Source: Polaromonas sp. (GTDB taxonomy: Bacteria; Pseudomonadota; Gammaproteobacteria; Burkholderiales; Burkholderiaceae_C). From it: DNA of 34,965 nucleotides. Within the stretch, counting starts at the first letter, position 1; every line of letters begins with the position of its first letter. A program made the translations under genes and the position numbers. Below the pieces are notes generated by a model, which saw only the letters and a list, made by a program, of their open reading frames with translations, ran no database searches and was not told where the DNA came from. This document shows positions 17,370-27,394 of this stretch, one piece after another. The stretch is taken from contig JAQGLT010000141.1 in assembly GCA_028292745.1 (NCBI GenBank), forward strand, positions 1 through 34,965. The letters run 5' to 3'.

Positions 17370-18662
17370 TCAATCGCGGGCGGTGAACACCGTCAGCACG
17401 CCGGTGTAGCCATAAAGGCGGTCGCGGGCGATTTCGCCGCCGGCGAAAAAGCCGATCAACGGCACGTCGCCCAGCGCCCGGCGCACGATCTGCAGCTCGG
17501 CGCTGGGGGCGCCGAAATGCGGCCCGCCCCGCCCGGAGCAGCTGACGTAAATTGCGCCGGCAATGCGCCGGGCTGGATGCGGCGCCGACTGCGCCTCGGG
17601 CAGGTTCAGCGCGCTTGCCACTGCGAGCGTCAGCTCTTCGGGCTCCAGCTCTTCCCGGATTTCGGCGCAGATGCGGATCAGGTCGGCGCGCGCCGCTTGC
17701 GCGTTGCGCTCGCAAAAGGCCAGCGTCATGCCCGCCTCCGGCACATCGGCAATCGCAATGCCTTGCCGCGCCGGGTCCAGCCCGATCAGATGGCGCACCA
17801 TGACCTCGGCACCAAACTGGCCCGGACGCGGCAGCACCCCATCGTGGGTGCGGTCGGTGTCGCGGCTCAGCCCGACCAGCGTGGTGCGCACCCGGGCCAG
17901 CGCCTCGCGCGGCTGGTCGAGCGAGATGCCCAGATCGGCCAGCATCACATCCAGCGCGGGCTGGCCGTTCAGGGCCGTGACCACGTTGGCTTCGCAGGCG
18001 GTGATTTCGTAGGCAGGCGAGATCGGCCGGCAACCCTGCGTGACACGCGACATCAGGCCCATCGCGCCCGAAACGTCACGCGCAAACGCCACGCCGCTCA
18101 GCCCGCCGCTGAACACCCCGCAGGCCGCGCCGTGCCCCTTGAGGTTGCCGTGCCCGCTGAGCGCGAACTGCACCCGGCTGCTGCGGCTCGATGCCAGGCC
18201 GCCGAACACATAGCCGCTTTCGGTGCGCTGCGCCATCTCGCTGATCAGCTCGGCCACATCGGGGGTGGAAACGTCGGCATGGACCAGCGCGGTATGCGCC
18301 GTGAACAGGCCGCTGCGCGCCGGCGGGAGCGGCGACACGCCGGAGAACACGCGGTAGTGGTCGTGCGGCAGCTCGCACAGCATCACGGCCAGCGCGGGTT
18401 CGTCGAAATACTCCACATTGTTGGCCGCCACGCCAATGCCGACCGTGCCGCTCCAGTCGGTGATGCAGGGCAGCTCGGCACTCAGGTGATCCAGGATTTC
18501 CTGGGCATCGGCCGCATAGTGGTCGGTGATGTAGAGCAGCGCCAGCGTCGGCGCGCTGGCGTAGCCGGGCAGGGCCAGGTAGCCGCGCAGTTGCGCCAGC
18601 ACCAGTGCGGCAGCCATCTGCCATTGCGGGTGGGTGGCATGACCGTAGGGGAAAAGCTTCAT
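17370..18662 (-). CDS. FIST N- and C-domain signal-sensing protein
   Basis: The 430-residue protein matches the FIST family, found alone or in signal-transduction proteins and thought to bind small ligands such as amino acids. The N-terminal FIST domain (about 30-220) includes ADAQEILDHLSAELPCITDW, GTVGIGVAANNVEYFDEPAL and SGYVFGGLASSRS. The FIST_C domain (about 230-415) has LIGLDPARQGIAIADVPEAG and ends with the signature ALGDVPLIGFFAGGEIA then YGYTGVLTVF. No membrane helix or output domain is attached. The ATG at 18662 begins MKLFPYGHATH; no Shine-Dalgarno is visible. It lies downstream of phaM on the same strand with a 178-nt gap. Confidence 0.88.
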   Translation of the reverse strand: MKLFPYGHATHPQWQMAAALVLAQLRGYLALPGYASAPTLALLYITDHYAADAQEILDHLSAELPCITDWSGTVGIGVAANNVEYFDEPALAVMLCELPHDHYRVFSGVSPLPPARSGLFTAHTALVHADVSTPDVAELISEMAQRTESGYVFGGLASSRSSRVQFALSGHGNLKGHGAACGVFSGGLSGVAFARDVSGAMGLMSRVTQGCRPISPAYEITACEANVVTALNGQPALDVMLADLGISLDQPREALARVRTTLVGLSRDTDRTHDGVLPRPGQFGAEVMVRHLIGLDPARQGIAIADVPEAGMTLAFCERNAQAARADLIRICAEIREELEPEELTLAVASALNLPEAQSAPHPARRIAGAIYVSCSGRGGPHFGAPSAELQIVRRALGDVPLIGFFAGGEIARDRLYGYTGVLTVFTARD

Positions 18663-18840
18663 AGGATAAAAATAAACGAGTTGGCAGCCATTATCCGGGC
18701 CATGTGGCAAGCCGCACACACGCCGGACAAGCCAAATCCAGTCAGTCAGGCCGGCCAGAGCAGTGCGGCAGCGGGTCCAGGGTCTCCCTGGCGGGCAAGC
18801 GCGTCGCATGACGGCTGCCCCGCCTGCCGCCAGGCCAGGC

Positions 18841-19788
18841 TCAGCGTGTGGTCTTGCGGGCGCCCGCGGTGCCTGCCTTGCGTGCAGGCGCTGCCGGTTT
18901 GGACTTGGCCGCCGATTTGGCGGCGCCTGATTTGCCCGCCGCAGCCTGACGCGCCGGCGCCTTGGCCGGCGCTGCCTTGGGCGCTGCGCGAGCCGGCGTC
19001 TTGCCGGCGGCGGGCTGGGGCCAGGTGCTGCCCATCGCGGTGTTCATGGCCGCGCGCGCGCCGCCGGCCATGGTTTTGCTGGCGGTTTCAGCCATGCCGG
19101 TGGCCATGTCGGTCGCGGTCTTGACCGCATCCTTGGCCATGCCGGTGGCGATGTTCTTGGTGACATCCAGGGATGTTTTCTTGGCCACGTCCTTCATCGC
19201 CTCGGCGGCAATGGTCTGGAACTGCTGGGTCAGCGCGCCCCACCACTGCATCGGATCGACCACGCCCGGAGAAGCGGCCGGGGCTTGTCCCTTGCCGGCC
19301 TCGGGTTTTGCCTCGGTTTCGGCTTCGGACCCAGCATCTGCATTGCCCTTGCTGGCCTGGAACGCCGACGGCGGAATCTCCAGCCCCGGAAAACCTTTGG
19401 CCTTGTCGGCCTTGTCGGCCGTGCGCTGCGCGCCGCCAGCCATGCTGTCGCCGACCTTGAGCGTGAAGGCTTTGGCCATGTCGCCCATGTTGAAATTCAT
19501 GCCCTTGAGGGTGGCAAGCGTCATCTTCTGCACCTCCAGCGCCTGAATCGTCGCCTTGAGCGCGGCCGCATTCTGGTCCAGCCAGAACTGCACCGCCTTG
19601 AGTTCCTGCACCCGCTTGTCCAGCTCCTCGACATTGAGCGTGGGCGCGATCCAGTTCCCGAGGCTGGGCAGCTGCGGCACGGCTTGCGTCGCGCTGCCGG
19701 CGGCCTGCTTGGCCAGGTTTTGCAAAAAGTCGAAACCGGGCACCAATTTGCCGAAATCGGGGAAGGAAGGAATGTTCGAGCTGCTCAT
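18841..19788 (-). CDS. phaM: PhaM-like polyhydroxybutyrate granule-associated protein
   Basis: PhaM binds PHB synthase, PHB granules and DNA, and helps distribute granules at division. The 315-residue protein has the conserved N-terminal block: LGNWIAPTLNVEELDKRVQE, then LKAVQFWLDQNAAALKATIQ and ALEVQKMTLATLKGMNFNMG (about 47-105). A middle region has amphipathic repeats around ATGMAKDAVKTATDMATGM. The last 55 residues are a Lys/Ala/Pro tail (KTPARAAPKAAPAKAPAR) resembling histone H1 and probably bind DNA. The ATG at 19788 has AGGAG 8 nt upstream. No other PHB gene is in the window. The middle repeats make it longer than the PhaM I recall from Ralstonia. Confidence 0.85.
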   Translation of the reverse strand: MSSSNIPSFPDFGKLVPGFDFLQNLAKQAAGSATQAVPQLPSLGNWIAPTLNVEELDKRVQELKAVQFWLDQNAAALKATIQALEVQKMTLATLKGMNFNMGDMAKAFTLKVGDSMAGGAQRTADKADKAKGFPGLEIPPSAFQASKGNADAGSEAETEAKPEAGKGQAPAASPGVVDPMQWWGALTQQFQTIAAEAMKDVAKKTSLDVTKNIATGMAKDAVKTATDMATGMAETASKTMAGGARAAMNTAMGSTWPQPAAGKTPARAAPKAAPAKAPARQAAAGKSGAAKSAAKSKPAAPARKAGTAGARKTTR

Positions 19789-20458
19789 TGAAGTGTCTCC
19801 TGGCGGGTTATGCACGATTGCATGGGTAGCAGGACCGCGCGCCCTTGGTCCTGCATGGGGAAAGGTGCCAAAGCCCCGGCACGCGCCATGATTGTGCAGC
19901 GTCGCCGCATCGCGTCAACCGGTTTTGATGATTTTGGCGGTAACGCCTGGGTATCTTTGTGTTGAATCGGCCAGCACATGCTTTTGCGTGCCCAAGGCAG
20001 CCATGGCCCTTTCCTGGTCTGCTCAGCATGCTTCCTATTCAATAGCAGCTCAACAGCGCAGCTGAGCGGCTTTCGACAGCCTTGAAAGCCCTGCCCGCAG
20101 CCCGAAAGCCGCCGGCATGGGGGCGGCGCGGCGCGCATTTCTTCAGCATTCAGAAATTGTGGTGTGGTGATCACTTTTTTCCTTTGTCTGCGTTGTTTCA
20201 ATAAATTCTTGCCGCTGAACCAGTCTAGGAGAGGAAAAAAATTTGCCGACCGGTACAGCCGAGGAAATTGCGCTGCACGTGAAGCTTTTCACGCTTTTGG
20301 TTTTTGCGCGCGTCTGCGCAAAACCGATTGGCGCAAGGCCGCCAGAAACGCCGGGCCGTCGGCCGTCTGTCCGTTGTTGCCGGCCGCAAGGGGCCGGGCT
20401 TGCTTCACCCGTTCACGCGTGCAACCGTTCCCGCAGCAAGCCCTCTAAACTTCAGGCC
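19789..20458. other. 670-nt gap between divergent phaM and VOC genes
   Basis: I see no convincing gene here. It must hold the promoters of phaM and of the VOC gene. Structures seen: a weak copy of the short repeat on the minus strand (20033-20090), the palindrome CGTGAAGCTTTTCACG near 20278-20293 followed by CTTTTGGTTTTT, and a strong hairpin at 20299-20325. The stretch 20225-20270 is AT-richer (AGGAAAAAAATTT). A small RNA is possible but not shown. Confidence 0.5.
20299..20325. other. Strong hairpin GGTTTTTGCGC / GCGCAAAACC
   Basis: The left arm GGTTTTTGCGC and the right arm GCGCAAAACC pair over 10 bp with one bulged T and a 6-nt loop (GCGTCT). It follows a smaller palindrome by about 6 nt. 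With T-runs on one side and A-runs on the other, it could be part of a transcription terminator or a structured leader. Confidence 0.45.
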
Positions 20459-20872
20459 ATGAAAAGCCTTTTCCACCTTGCCTTCAACGTCACCCACCTG
20501 GACGAGGCGCGGCACTTCTACGGCGGCGTGCTCGGCTGCACCGAAGGCCGTTCAGCATCGACCTGGGTGGATTTCGATTTTTTCGGCCATCAGCTGTCGC
20601 TGCACCTGGGCGAGCCGTTCAAGACCGAGCGCACCGGACGCGTCGGCGACACGCTGGTGCCGATGCCGCATTTCGGCCTGGTCCTGGCGCTGCCGGACTG
20701 GCAGGCCATGGCCAGCCGCCTGCAGGCGGCGAAGACTGAATTCATCCTGCCGCCGCAAGCGCGCTTTGAAGGCCAGCCGGGCGAGCAGTGGACGATGTTT
20801 TTCTGCGACCCGTTCGGCAACCCGATCGAGCTCAAGGGATTCCGGTCGCTCGACACGCTTTATTCGGCCTGA
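20459..20872 (+). CDS. VOC-family (glyoxalase/dioxygenase-fold) protein
   Basis: The 137-residue protein is a vicinal-oxygen-chelate fold with two beta-alpha-beta-beta-beta units. The likely metal triad is His6 (FHLAFNV), His71 (MPHFGLVLALPDW) and Glu124 (CDPFGNPIELKGF). The start at 20459 begins the first strand directly; a longer in-frame reading upstream passes through hairpin sequence and is not credible. No Shine-Dalgarno; TAAACT lies 8 nt before the ATG. VOC enzymes include dioxygenases and glyoxalases, and the substrate cannot be told. It is convergent with the fumarylacetoacetate hydrolase-family gene, 46 nt away. Confidence 0.87.
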   Translation: MKSLFHLAFNVTHLDEARHFYGGVLGCTEGRSASTWVDFDFFGHQLSLHLGEPFKTERTGRVGDTLVPMPHFGLVLALPDWQAMASRLQAAKTEFILPPQARFEGQPGEQWTMFFCDPFGNPIELKGFRSLDTLYSA

Positions 20873-20918
20873 GCGGCCCGGCCTTGACGCCGCCCGCCGG
20901 GCGGCCGATCCAGCGCCT

Positions 20919-21908
20919 CTAATCCTTCACCGGGGGCACGATCTTTTGCTCGATGGCGCCGAACACCGACTGCCCGTTCCTGCCCTTGACCTCGATCCGC
21001 AGGCTGTCGCCAAACTTCATGAAGCGGGTGGACGCCCTGCCGCTGTCCACGCTTTCAACCGCCCTTTTTTCGGCGATGCTGCTGTAGCCGTGGCGCCAGT
21101 CCTGGTTGCTGACGGCGCCCGAGCCGACGATGCTGCCGGCGCGCACGGCGCGGTGCCGGCAAAGATGCGCGACCAGCTGGCCAAAGTGAAACGTCATGTC
21201 GCCTCCCGCCTCGCACATGCCGACCTTGCGGCCGTTCCAGGTGGTCTGCAGCGTCAGGTCGAGCCGGCCCTGGCGCCAGGCGTCGCCCACTTCATCGGGC
21301 GTGATGGCCACCGGGCCGAAGGCGGTCACCGGTCTGCTCTGCACCATGCCCGCGCCACCGGCGCCGTCATCGGGCACCAGCCTGCGCAGCACGAGCCCGC
21401 TGGCCAGCATCAGCAGCCGTATGCCGTCCAGCGCCTCCTCGGGGCCGGCGCCCATCGCCATGTCGCCGGTGACGACGGCCAGCTGCGCCTCGAAGTCAAT
21501 CCCCGAGGCCTCGCTGGCGGCCACCACGTCGTCGCAGGGGCCAATGAAGCTGTCGCCCGGGCCCTGGCGCATCAGCGGCTCGGCGTAACAGCTTTTCGGC
21601 AATTTGGACGCGGGCGTTTTCTGCAGGCGTTCCAGATGGCTGATGAACGCCGTGCCTCTGGCCCACTGGTAGGCGCGCGGCAGCGGCGCCATGCAGCAGG
21701 ACGCATCGAACGGGAACGCATGGGGCGCCTTGCCGCTGTTGAGCAGCGCGTACAGGTCGCGCAGCTGCGGCGCCATGAAGCGCCAGTCGTCCAGCACCTG
21801 CTGCAGCTTGTTGGCAATGCCGGTCGCATAATGGGCAGTGGAAAGATCGCGCGACACCACGACCAGCTGGCCATCGCGCGAAGCGTCTTTATACGTGGCA
21901 AGTTTCAT
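20919..21908 (-). CDS. Fumarylacetoacetate hydrolase-family protein
   Basis: The 329-residue protein belongs to the FAH superfamily, which hydrolyses or decarboxylates diketo acids of aromatic degradation. MKLATYKDASRDGQLVVVS opens the chain, then CYAEPLMRQGPGDSFIGP, the metal-binding block ASGIDFEAQLAVVTGDM near 143-160, and later RHRAVRAGSIVGSGAVSNQD. It is close in layout to the 320-330-residue FAH proteins common in Burkholderiales. The ATG at 21908 has CAGGA 5 nt upstream. It is divergent from the DUF3108 gene with 26 nt between start codons. Maleylacetoacetate isomerase and homogentisate dioxygenase genes are not nearby, so a role in tyrosine catabolism is not assured. Confidence 0.88.
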   Translation of the reverse strand: MKLATYKDASRDGQLVVVSRDLSTAHYATGIANKLQQVLDDWRFMAPQLRDLYALLNSGKAPHAFPFDASCCMAPLPRAYQWARGTAFISHLERLQKTPASKLPKSCYAEPLMRQGPGDSFIGPCDDVVAASEASGIDFEAQLAVVTGDMAMGAGPEEALDGIRLLMLASGLVLRRLVPDDGAGGAGMVQSRPVTAFGPVAITPDEVGDAWRQGRLDLTLQTTWNGRKVGMCEAGGDMTFHFGQLVAHLCRHRAVRAGSIVGSGAVSNQDWRHGYSSIAEKRAVESVDSGRASTRFMKFGDSLRIEVKGRNGQSVFGAIEQKIVPPVKD

Positions 21909-21934
21909 CAAATTCCTGAGTAAGTGGCCGGGCG

Positions 21935-23110
21935 ATGCGTTCTGAGTTTCCCCCTGCCACGGCACGCCAGATTGTGCCGTGGCGCACCCTGGCCGTGCTG
22001 GCCGTGGTCGTCCTGCTGGCCCATGCTCTGGTGCTGCAGACCCGGCCGGCCCGCTTTGGCCCCGCGCCCGCGCCGGCATTGCAACGCCCACCCGCGTTCG
22101 CCACGCGCAGCATCGCCTTGCCGCCGCCAACGCCCGCCAGCCCGCCGCCCGCCCCGGCAGCGCCGCCTGCTTCCCCCGCCCCCCAACCGGCCGCCAAGGC
22201 GGTGAAAAAGCCCGTTCTCAAGAAAAAAGTGCCTGTGGCGCAGATCCCGCCTGCGCCACCAGCTATTGAATCAGTAGCAGAGCCGATTCAGCCGCCGGTC
22301 GCTGCCGAGGCGCCGCCGGAGCTGCCAGCGACTGACGGCACCCTATTCCCCGCTGCCGCCGACGCGCCCCAGGCGGCACCCGCCGACAGCCCGGCCGCGA
22401 CCGCCGCCGAACCCGCCGCCAGCGCCCCGGCAGCGCCTCCCCCGCAACCGGAGTTCACTCCAGTGACCGCGATGGCACTGCCTGCAAGCGTGCAGCTTGA
22501 TTACAAAATGACCGGCAGCGCCAAAGGCCTGACCTATCACGCCAAAGGCGAGCTGGTCTGGCTAAAGAGCGGCGACAGCTACAGCGCCAGCATGACGGCC
22601 AAGGCGCTGTTTTTAGGCGCGCGCACCCTGAGCAGCACCGGCCAGGTCAGTGAGCAAGGCCTGGCGCCCACCCGCTTTTCCGACAAATCGCGCAATGAAG
22701 TGGCCGCCCATTTCGAGCCCGAGAAGGGCCAGATCAGCTTTAGCGCCAACACGCCGGCCGTTCCCTGGACCCCGGGCGCGCAGGACCGGATGAGCGTGTT
22801 TTTGCAGCTGGGCGGCATGCTGGCGGGCAATCCGGCCGCCTTTCCCGTCGGGGCCACGATTTCCCTGCGCACGGTCGGGCCGCGCGATGCCGATACGTGG
22901 ACGTTTCTGGTGGAGCGGGAGGAGCAGCTCAGCCTGCCCTTCGGCGACCTGGCCACCGTCAAGGTTTCGCGCCAGCCCCGGCGCGAGTACGACCAGAAGG
23001 TGGAGATCTGGTACGCGCCCGTGCTGAGCCATCTGCCGGTGCGCAACAGGATCACCCAGGCCAACGGTGATTTCGTTGACCAGCAGCTCAGTGCACTGAA
23101 GCGGCCCTGA
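21935..23110 (+). CDS. DUF3108 protein with membrane anchor and TonB-like proline-rich linker
   Basis: The 391-residue protein has a single N-terminal hydrophobic helix (about 17-35, TLAVLAVVVLLAHALVL), a long Pro/Ala-rich linker with KKPVLKKK (about 36-185), and a C-terminal DUF3108 domain (about 188-388) with VQLDYKMTGSAKGLTYHAKG, LSSTGQVSEQGLAPTRFSD and VEIWYAPVLSHLPVRNRI. The layout indicates an anchor in the inner membrane with a beta-rich periplasmic domain; the linker would span the periplasm. Function is unknown. Residues about 100-116 (PVAQIPPAPPAIESVAE) are encoded by a copy of the short dispersed repeat. The start at 21935 gives the helix a normal position; the Shine-Dalgarno is weak. 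Confidence 0.85.
   Translation: MRSEFPPATARQIVPWRTLAVLAVVVLLAHALVLQTRPARFGPAPAPALQRPPAFATRSIALPPPTPASPPPAPAAPPASPAPQPAAKAVKKPVLKKKVPVAQIPPAPPAIESVAEPIQPPVAAEAPPELPATDGTLFPAAADAPQAAPADSPAATAAEPAASAPAAPPPQPEFTPVTAMALPASVQLDYKMTGSAKGLTYHAKGELVWLKSGDSYSASMTAKALFLGARTLSSTGQVSEQGLAPTRFSDKSRNEVAAHFEPEKGQISFSANTPAVPWTPGAQDRMSVFLQLGGMLAGNPAAFPVGATISLRTVGPRDADTWTFLVEREEQLSLPFGDLATVKVSRQPRREYDQKVEIWYAPVLSHLPVRNRITQANGDFVDQQLSALKRP
22231..22279 (+). repeat. Short dispersed repeat inside the DUF3108 coding region
   Basis: GCCTGTGGCGCA (22231-22242) is identical to the start of the repeat at 29500, and is followed by CTGCGCCACCAGCTATTGAA and a TAGCA end. It reads in frame through the proline-rich linker, with no stop. 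Confidence 0.65.
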
Positions 23111-23216
23111 GCGCGTTATAAGGGGGCGGCACCCTCGCCGCGCCATTTATCAACCATTTGTTCACCCCCTTGAAGTTGGCCCCGGCGAGGCCATCTGTGG
23201 ACAAAGGAAACAACCC

Positions 23217-23498
23217 ATGCAATTGCTTTACGACTCGGACTCTTTTGTGGTGGTGCAGATTCATGCGAATGCGCCTGAAGCCTCGGCACCCGCGCCGGCT
23301 GTTCCCGAAATGGCCCGCCACGGTTTTGAAATCGTGGACAAACGCTCCGGGAAAGAGGTCTACCTGGACGGCTCCTGGGCAGAAATGTTTCAGCAGCGCC
23401 TGAGCGCCTGGGCCCGGGACACCCCCACCCAGGAAGAGGTGGAGGAAACGCTGGAAGGCTACAGCGGCCTGGCGAACACGACCATTTCGCTGCACTGA
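23217..23498 (+). CDS. DUF3567-family small acidic protein
   Basis: The 93-residue protein matches DUF3567, a small family I know mainly from Burkholderiales. MQLLYDSDSFVVVQI opens the chain, followed by a short Ala/Pro insertion, then RHGFEIVDKRSGKEVYLDGS and WAEMFQQRLSAW, and an acidic C-terminal part (TQEEVEETLEGY). No catalytic motif is evident. AAAGGA lies 7 nt before the ATG. It is 106 nt after the DUF3108 gene on the same strand and convergent with the AbrB-family membrane gene. Function unknown. Confidence 0.9.
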   Translation: MQLLYDSDSFVVVQIHANAPEASAPAPAVPEMARHGFEIVDKRSGKEVYLDGSWAEMFQQRLSAWARDTPTQEEVEETLEGYSGLANTTISLH

Positions 23499-23648
23499 AC
23501 CTGCAGCCGGCAGGGCCGCCCGATGAAACCCGCGACCAGCCCAGCCTGCGCCCTTGCCATTCAACATCCGAGGGTGTCTTGGCTTCGCCTGGCCGTCAGC
23601 ACGGCTCTGCAGTTTCGCGCCTGATCCGGGGCTGAAATGGAAACTGGA

Positions 23649-24767
23649 TTACTCCGCCGCCTCGATCGCGCGGGGTTTTTTTAGGTAAAGCCAGCGGAAC
23701 ACCGCCTCGGTCAGCAGCAGCACGGCGGCCAGCCGTGTGACGTGAAAAGCCGTCACCACCGGCACGCCCAGCTGCAGCACCTTGGCGGTGATGGACATTT
23801 CGGCAATGCCGCCCGGCGACGTTCCCAGCAGCAGCGTCGCCCAGTGAATCTCGGTGAGGCGCGCCAGGCCCCAGGCAAAGGCGGCGCACAGCGCGATCAT
23901 GCCCAGCGTGGCCAGCGCCACGGAAGCCAGCCAGCGCGGCGCCAGGTGCATGAAGGGGCGGGTAAAGCGCACCCCCAGACTGATGCCGATGGCCAGCTGC
24001 GCCGCATTCGTCAGGCCCTGCGGAATGGCCGACAGCGTCACGCCCGAGGCCGTCAGCAGCAAGGCCACCAGCAGCGCGCCGATGAACCACGGGTTGGTTC
24101 GCTCCAGCTTCACCATGGCCCAGCAGCCCAGGCCCGTCAGCAGCCCCAGCAGCGCCAGCCCGGCGCCGTTGACGATGCGCGGACCGGGCACCGTGGCATC
24201 GAGCCCCTGCAGCCCGGCCCACTGGAAACCAAAGGGAATGATCAGCGTCACCAGCAGCACCCGCAGGCTGTGCGCCGAGGCGACCAGCTCGGTCTGCGCC
24301 CCGTGGCGCTCGGCCATCAGCGTCATTTCCGAGGCGGCGCCGATGGGCGCGGCAAAGTAGGTGGTGGTCCGGGACAGCCCCGCGACATGAAAAAGGCCAG
24401 GCCCGTGGTGCACCCGGTGCAGCCAGGCGCCGAATCCGAAGCCCAGCGCCAGCGCCCAGGCGATATTGAGCGCGATGGCCCACCACAGACCGGCAACCAG
24501 CGCCACTACCTGCGGCGTGAAATACAGCCCCAGGGCGCAGCCGATGGTCCACTGGCCGGCGTTGCGCAGCAGCGTCGAGCTGGCGGTGGGCGCGCCGGTC
24601 ATCGACACCAGGGCGGTGGCCACGAGCGGACCGATCATCCAGGGCAGCGGCGTTCGCAGCAGGACGCACAGGCTGGCCGCCGCCCACGCGAGCAGCAAGG
24701 TCAGGCCGCAGCGCACGGCAAGGCCCTGCAAAAAAGACTGAAGGCGTGGGTGAGCAGAAAAAGACAT
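23649..24767 (-). CDS. AbrB-family integral membrane protein (not the DNA-binding AbrB)
   Basis: The 372-residue protein is highly hydrophobic with about 9-10 helices arranged as two similar halves. The repeat signature is PWMIGPLVATALVSM (about 42-56) and again NPWFIGALLVALLLTASGV (about 215). GGIAEMSITAKVLQLGVPVV near residue 310 and GAASEMTLMAERHG near 145 are the paired motifs of the membrane AbrB duplication family. These proteins are often misannotated as ammonia monooxygenase or as AbrB regulators; transport is the likely role, substrate unknown. The ATG at 24767 (MSFSAHPRLQSFLQG) gives a normal N-terminus; no Shine-Dalgarno was seen. It is divergent from the ChaN-like gene with 80 nt between. 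Confidence 0.88.
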   Translation of the reverse strand: MSFSAHPRLQSFLQGLAVRCGLTLLLAWAAASLCVLLRTPLPWMIGPLVATALVSMTGAPTASSTLLRNAGQWTIGCALGLYFTPQVVALVAGLWWAIALNIAWALALGFGFGAWLHRVHHGPGLFHVAGLSRTTTYFAAPIGAASEMTLMAERHGAQTELVASAHSLRVLLVTLIIPFGFQWAGLQGLDATVPGPRIVNGAGLALLGLLTGLGCWAMVKLERTNPWFIGALLVALLLTASGVTLSAIPQGLTNAAQLAIGISLGVRFTRPFMHLAPRWLASVALATLGMIALCAAFAWGLARLTEIHWATLLLGTSPGGIAEMSITAKVLQLGVPVVTAFHVTRLAAVLLLTEAVFRWLYLKKPRAIEAAE

Positions 24768-24847
24768 AAAAAAGCCGGCAGCCCTTTGCAGCGCATGCAA
24801 AACCTGGCCAGCCGGGCAGAAACGAAAGAAGGCCTTAGTATCCACCG

Positions 24848-25726
24848 ATGCGCCTTTCCACCCATTTCTTCCCGTCTTGTGTCCCTGCCCTGGTTCTGGC
24901 CACTGCCTCGGTGCTGCTGGCAGGCGGCTGTGCCGGCCGGCCCGAGCTGCCCATCCTGGAGCAGACTGGCAGCCGGGCCGCCGCGCAAACCGCCCTGCGG
25001 CTCGATGCGCTGCTGCCCGCCGATGTGCTGCTGGTCGGCGAGCAGCACGACGCGGCCGACCACCACCGGATCGAGCAGGAGATCGTCTCCAGCCTGGCAT
25101 CGCGCGGCCAGCTGGCGGGGCTGGCGCTGGAAATGGCCGAAGTCGGCGTGAGCACCGCCGCGCTCAAGCCCAGCGCCACCGACGAGCAGGCGCGGCGGGC
25201 GCTGAAATGGGACAGCCAGGCCTGGCCGTGGCCGGCCTACGGCCCGGCGGTGATGACGGCCGTGCGCGCGGGCGTGCCGGTGCTGGGCGCCAATTTGCCG
25301 CGCGCCGAGATGGCCGACAAGATGAATGACGACAAGCTGGACGCGCAGCTGCCCGGCCCGGCGCTCAAGGCCCAGCAGCAGGCCATTCGCATCGGCCACT
25401 GCGGCCTGCTGCCCGAAAGCCAGATCACGCCGATGACGCGCATCCAGATCGCCAAGGACATCACGATGGCCGCCACGGTGTACCAGCTGGTGGTCGCGGG
25501 CAAGACCGTGGTGCTGCTGACGGGCAACGGCCACGCCGACCGCACCCTGGGCGTGCCGCAGCACCTGCGCGCCGACCTGAAGGCCAAGTCCCTGCGTTTG
25601 CGCGCGGGCGATGCTGGCGCCACCGACCGGCCCGAGGCCTTTGACAGCGTCTGGCCCACGCCCGCGCTGCCGCCCGCCGACTACTGCGCCGGGTTGAAGG
25701 CGCGGTGGCCCGGGCCCGCGCAATAA
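24848..25726 (+). CDS. ChaN-like lipoprotein (haem-binding uptake family)
   Basis: The 292-residue protein has a lipoprotein signal peptide: hydrophobic residues 12-25 and LLAGGC with acylated Cys28. The mature part matches the ChaN/DUF399 family, with LLVGEQHDAADHHRIEQEIV (about 61-80), ALEMAEVG, then PVLGANLPRAEM and VVLLTGNGHADRTLGVPQHL near 230. E. coli-type ChaN binds haem and is thought to aid iron uptake. The second histidine cluster (GNGHADR) is a family hallmark. TAGTAT lies 6 nt before the ATG and no Shine-Dalgarno is clear. Haem or iron role is inferred from the family only. Confidence 0.88.
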   Translation: MRLSTHFFPSCVPALVLATASVLLAGGCAGRPELPILEQTGSRAAAQTALRLDALLPADVLLVGEQHDAADHHRIEQEIVSSLASRGQLAGLALEMAEVGVSTAALKPSATDEQARRALKWDSQAWPWPAYGPAVMTAVRAGVPVLGANLPRAEMADKMNDDKLDAQLPGPALKAQQQAIRIGHCGLLPESQITPMTRIQIAKDITMAATVYQLVVAGKTVVLLTGNGHADRTLGVPQHLRADLKAKSLRLRAGDAGATDRPEAFDSVWPTPALPPADYCAGLKARWPGPAQ

Positions 25727-25820
25727 GCGGCCGTCAGGGATGCGGCGCCAGGGCCCGCGCCCATGGCCAAGCGCCAAGCGCCAGGGCACCTTGGTTTGAG
25801 CAGCCACTCGTTTCGGGCAT

Positions 25821-25879
25821 CAAACAGGCGGTTGGCGCAGTCAGGGACTGCGCGAGCAGCTATGAATTCAATAGCTAAC
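25821..25879 (+). repeat. Short dispersed repeat, full-length copy
   Basis: CAAACAGGCGGTTGGCGCAG, then CTGCGCGAGCAGCTATGAAT and TCAATAGCT. It lies in the 194-nt gap between the convergent ChaN-like and aminotransferase genes. The GCGC blocks and the AGCTAT/ATAGCT blocks are inverted repeats. Confidence 0.65.
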
Positions 25880-25920
25880 GCTGCCATGGAAACTTAGCAT
25901 CCCCAGGTTTCTCAAGTCAC

Positions 25921-27261
<1,341 letters not shown>

Positions 27262-27394
27262 GTCGGGTCTCCTGGGGCATTAAAAGCACAAATGGGCGAA
27301 TGGGCGAATGCGGGATCAGCTTGCATTCTGGCACCCCTGGCCCGGGCATGTGGCGCAAAACCGGCGCCCGGGGCGGCCATCGAAGACCACCTGC

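Noticed and set aside
17517..19124. A 535-codon open frame on the plus strand
   Set aside because: It covers the antisense of the FIST gene and part of phaM and has no recognisable domain.
20243..20458. N-terminal extension of the VOC protein
   Set aside because: It would translate hairpin sequence, and the VOC fold begins directly at the ATG at 20459.
21935..23110. TonB protein
   Set aside because: The anchor and the Pro-rich linker resemble TonB, but the C-terminal domain is DUF3108-like and there are no ExbB or ExbD genes nearby.
23649..24767. AbrB-type transcription factor
   Set aside because: The protein is a duplicated multi-helix membrane protein; it shares only the name with the DNA-binding AbrB fold seen in the vapB-like gene.
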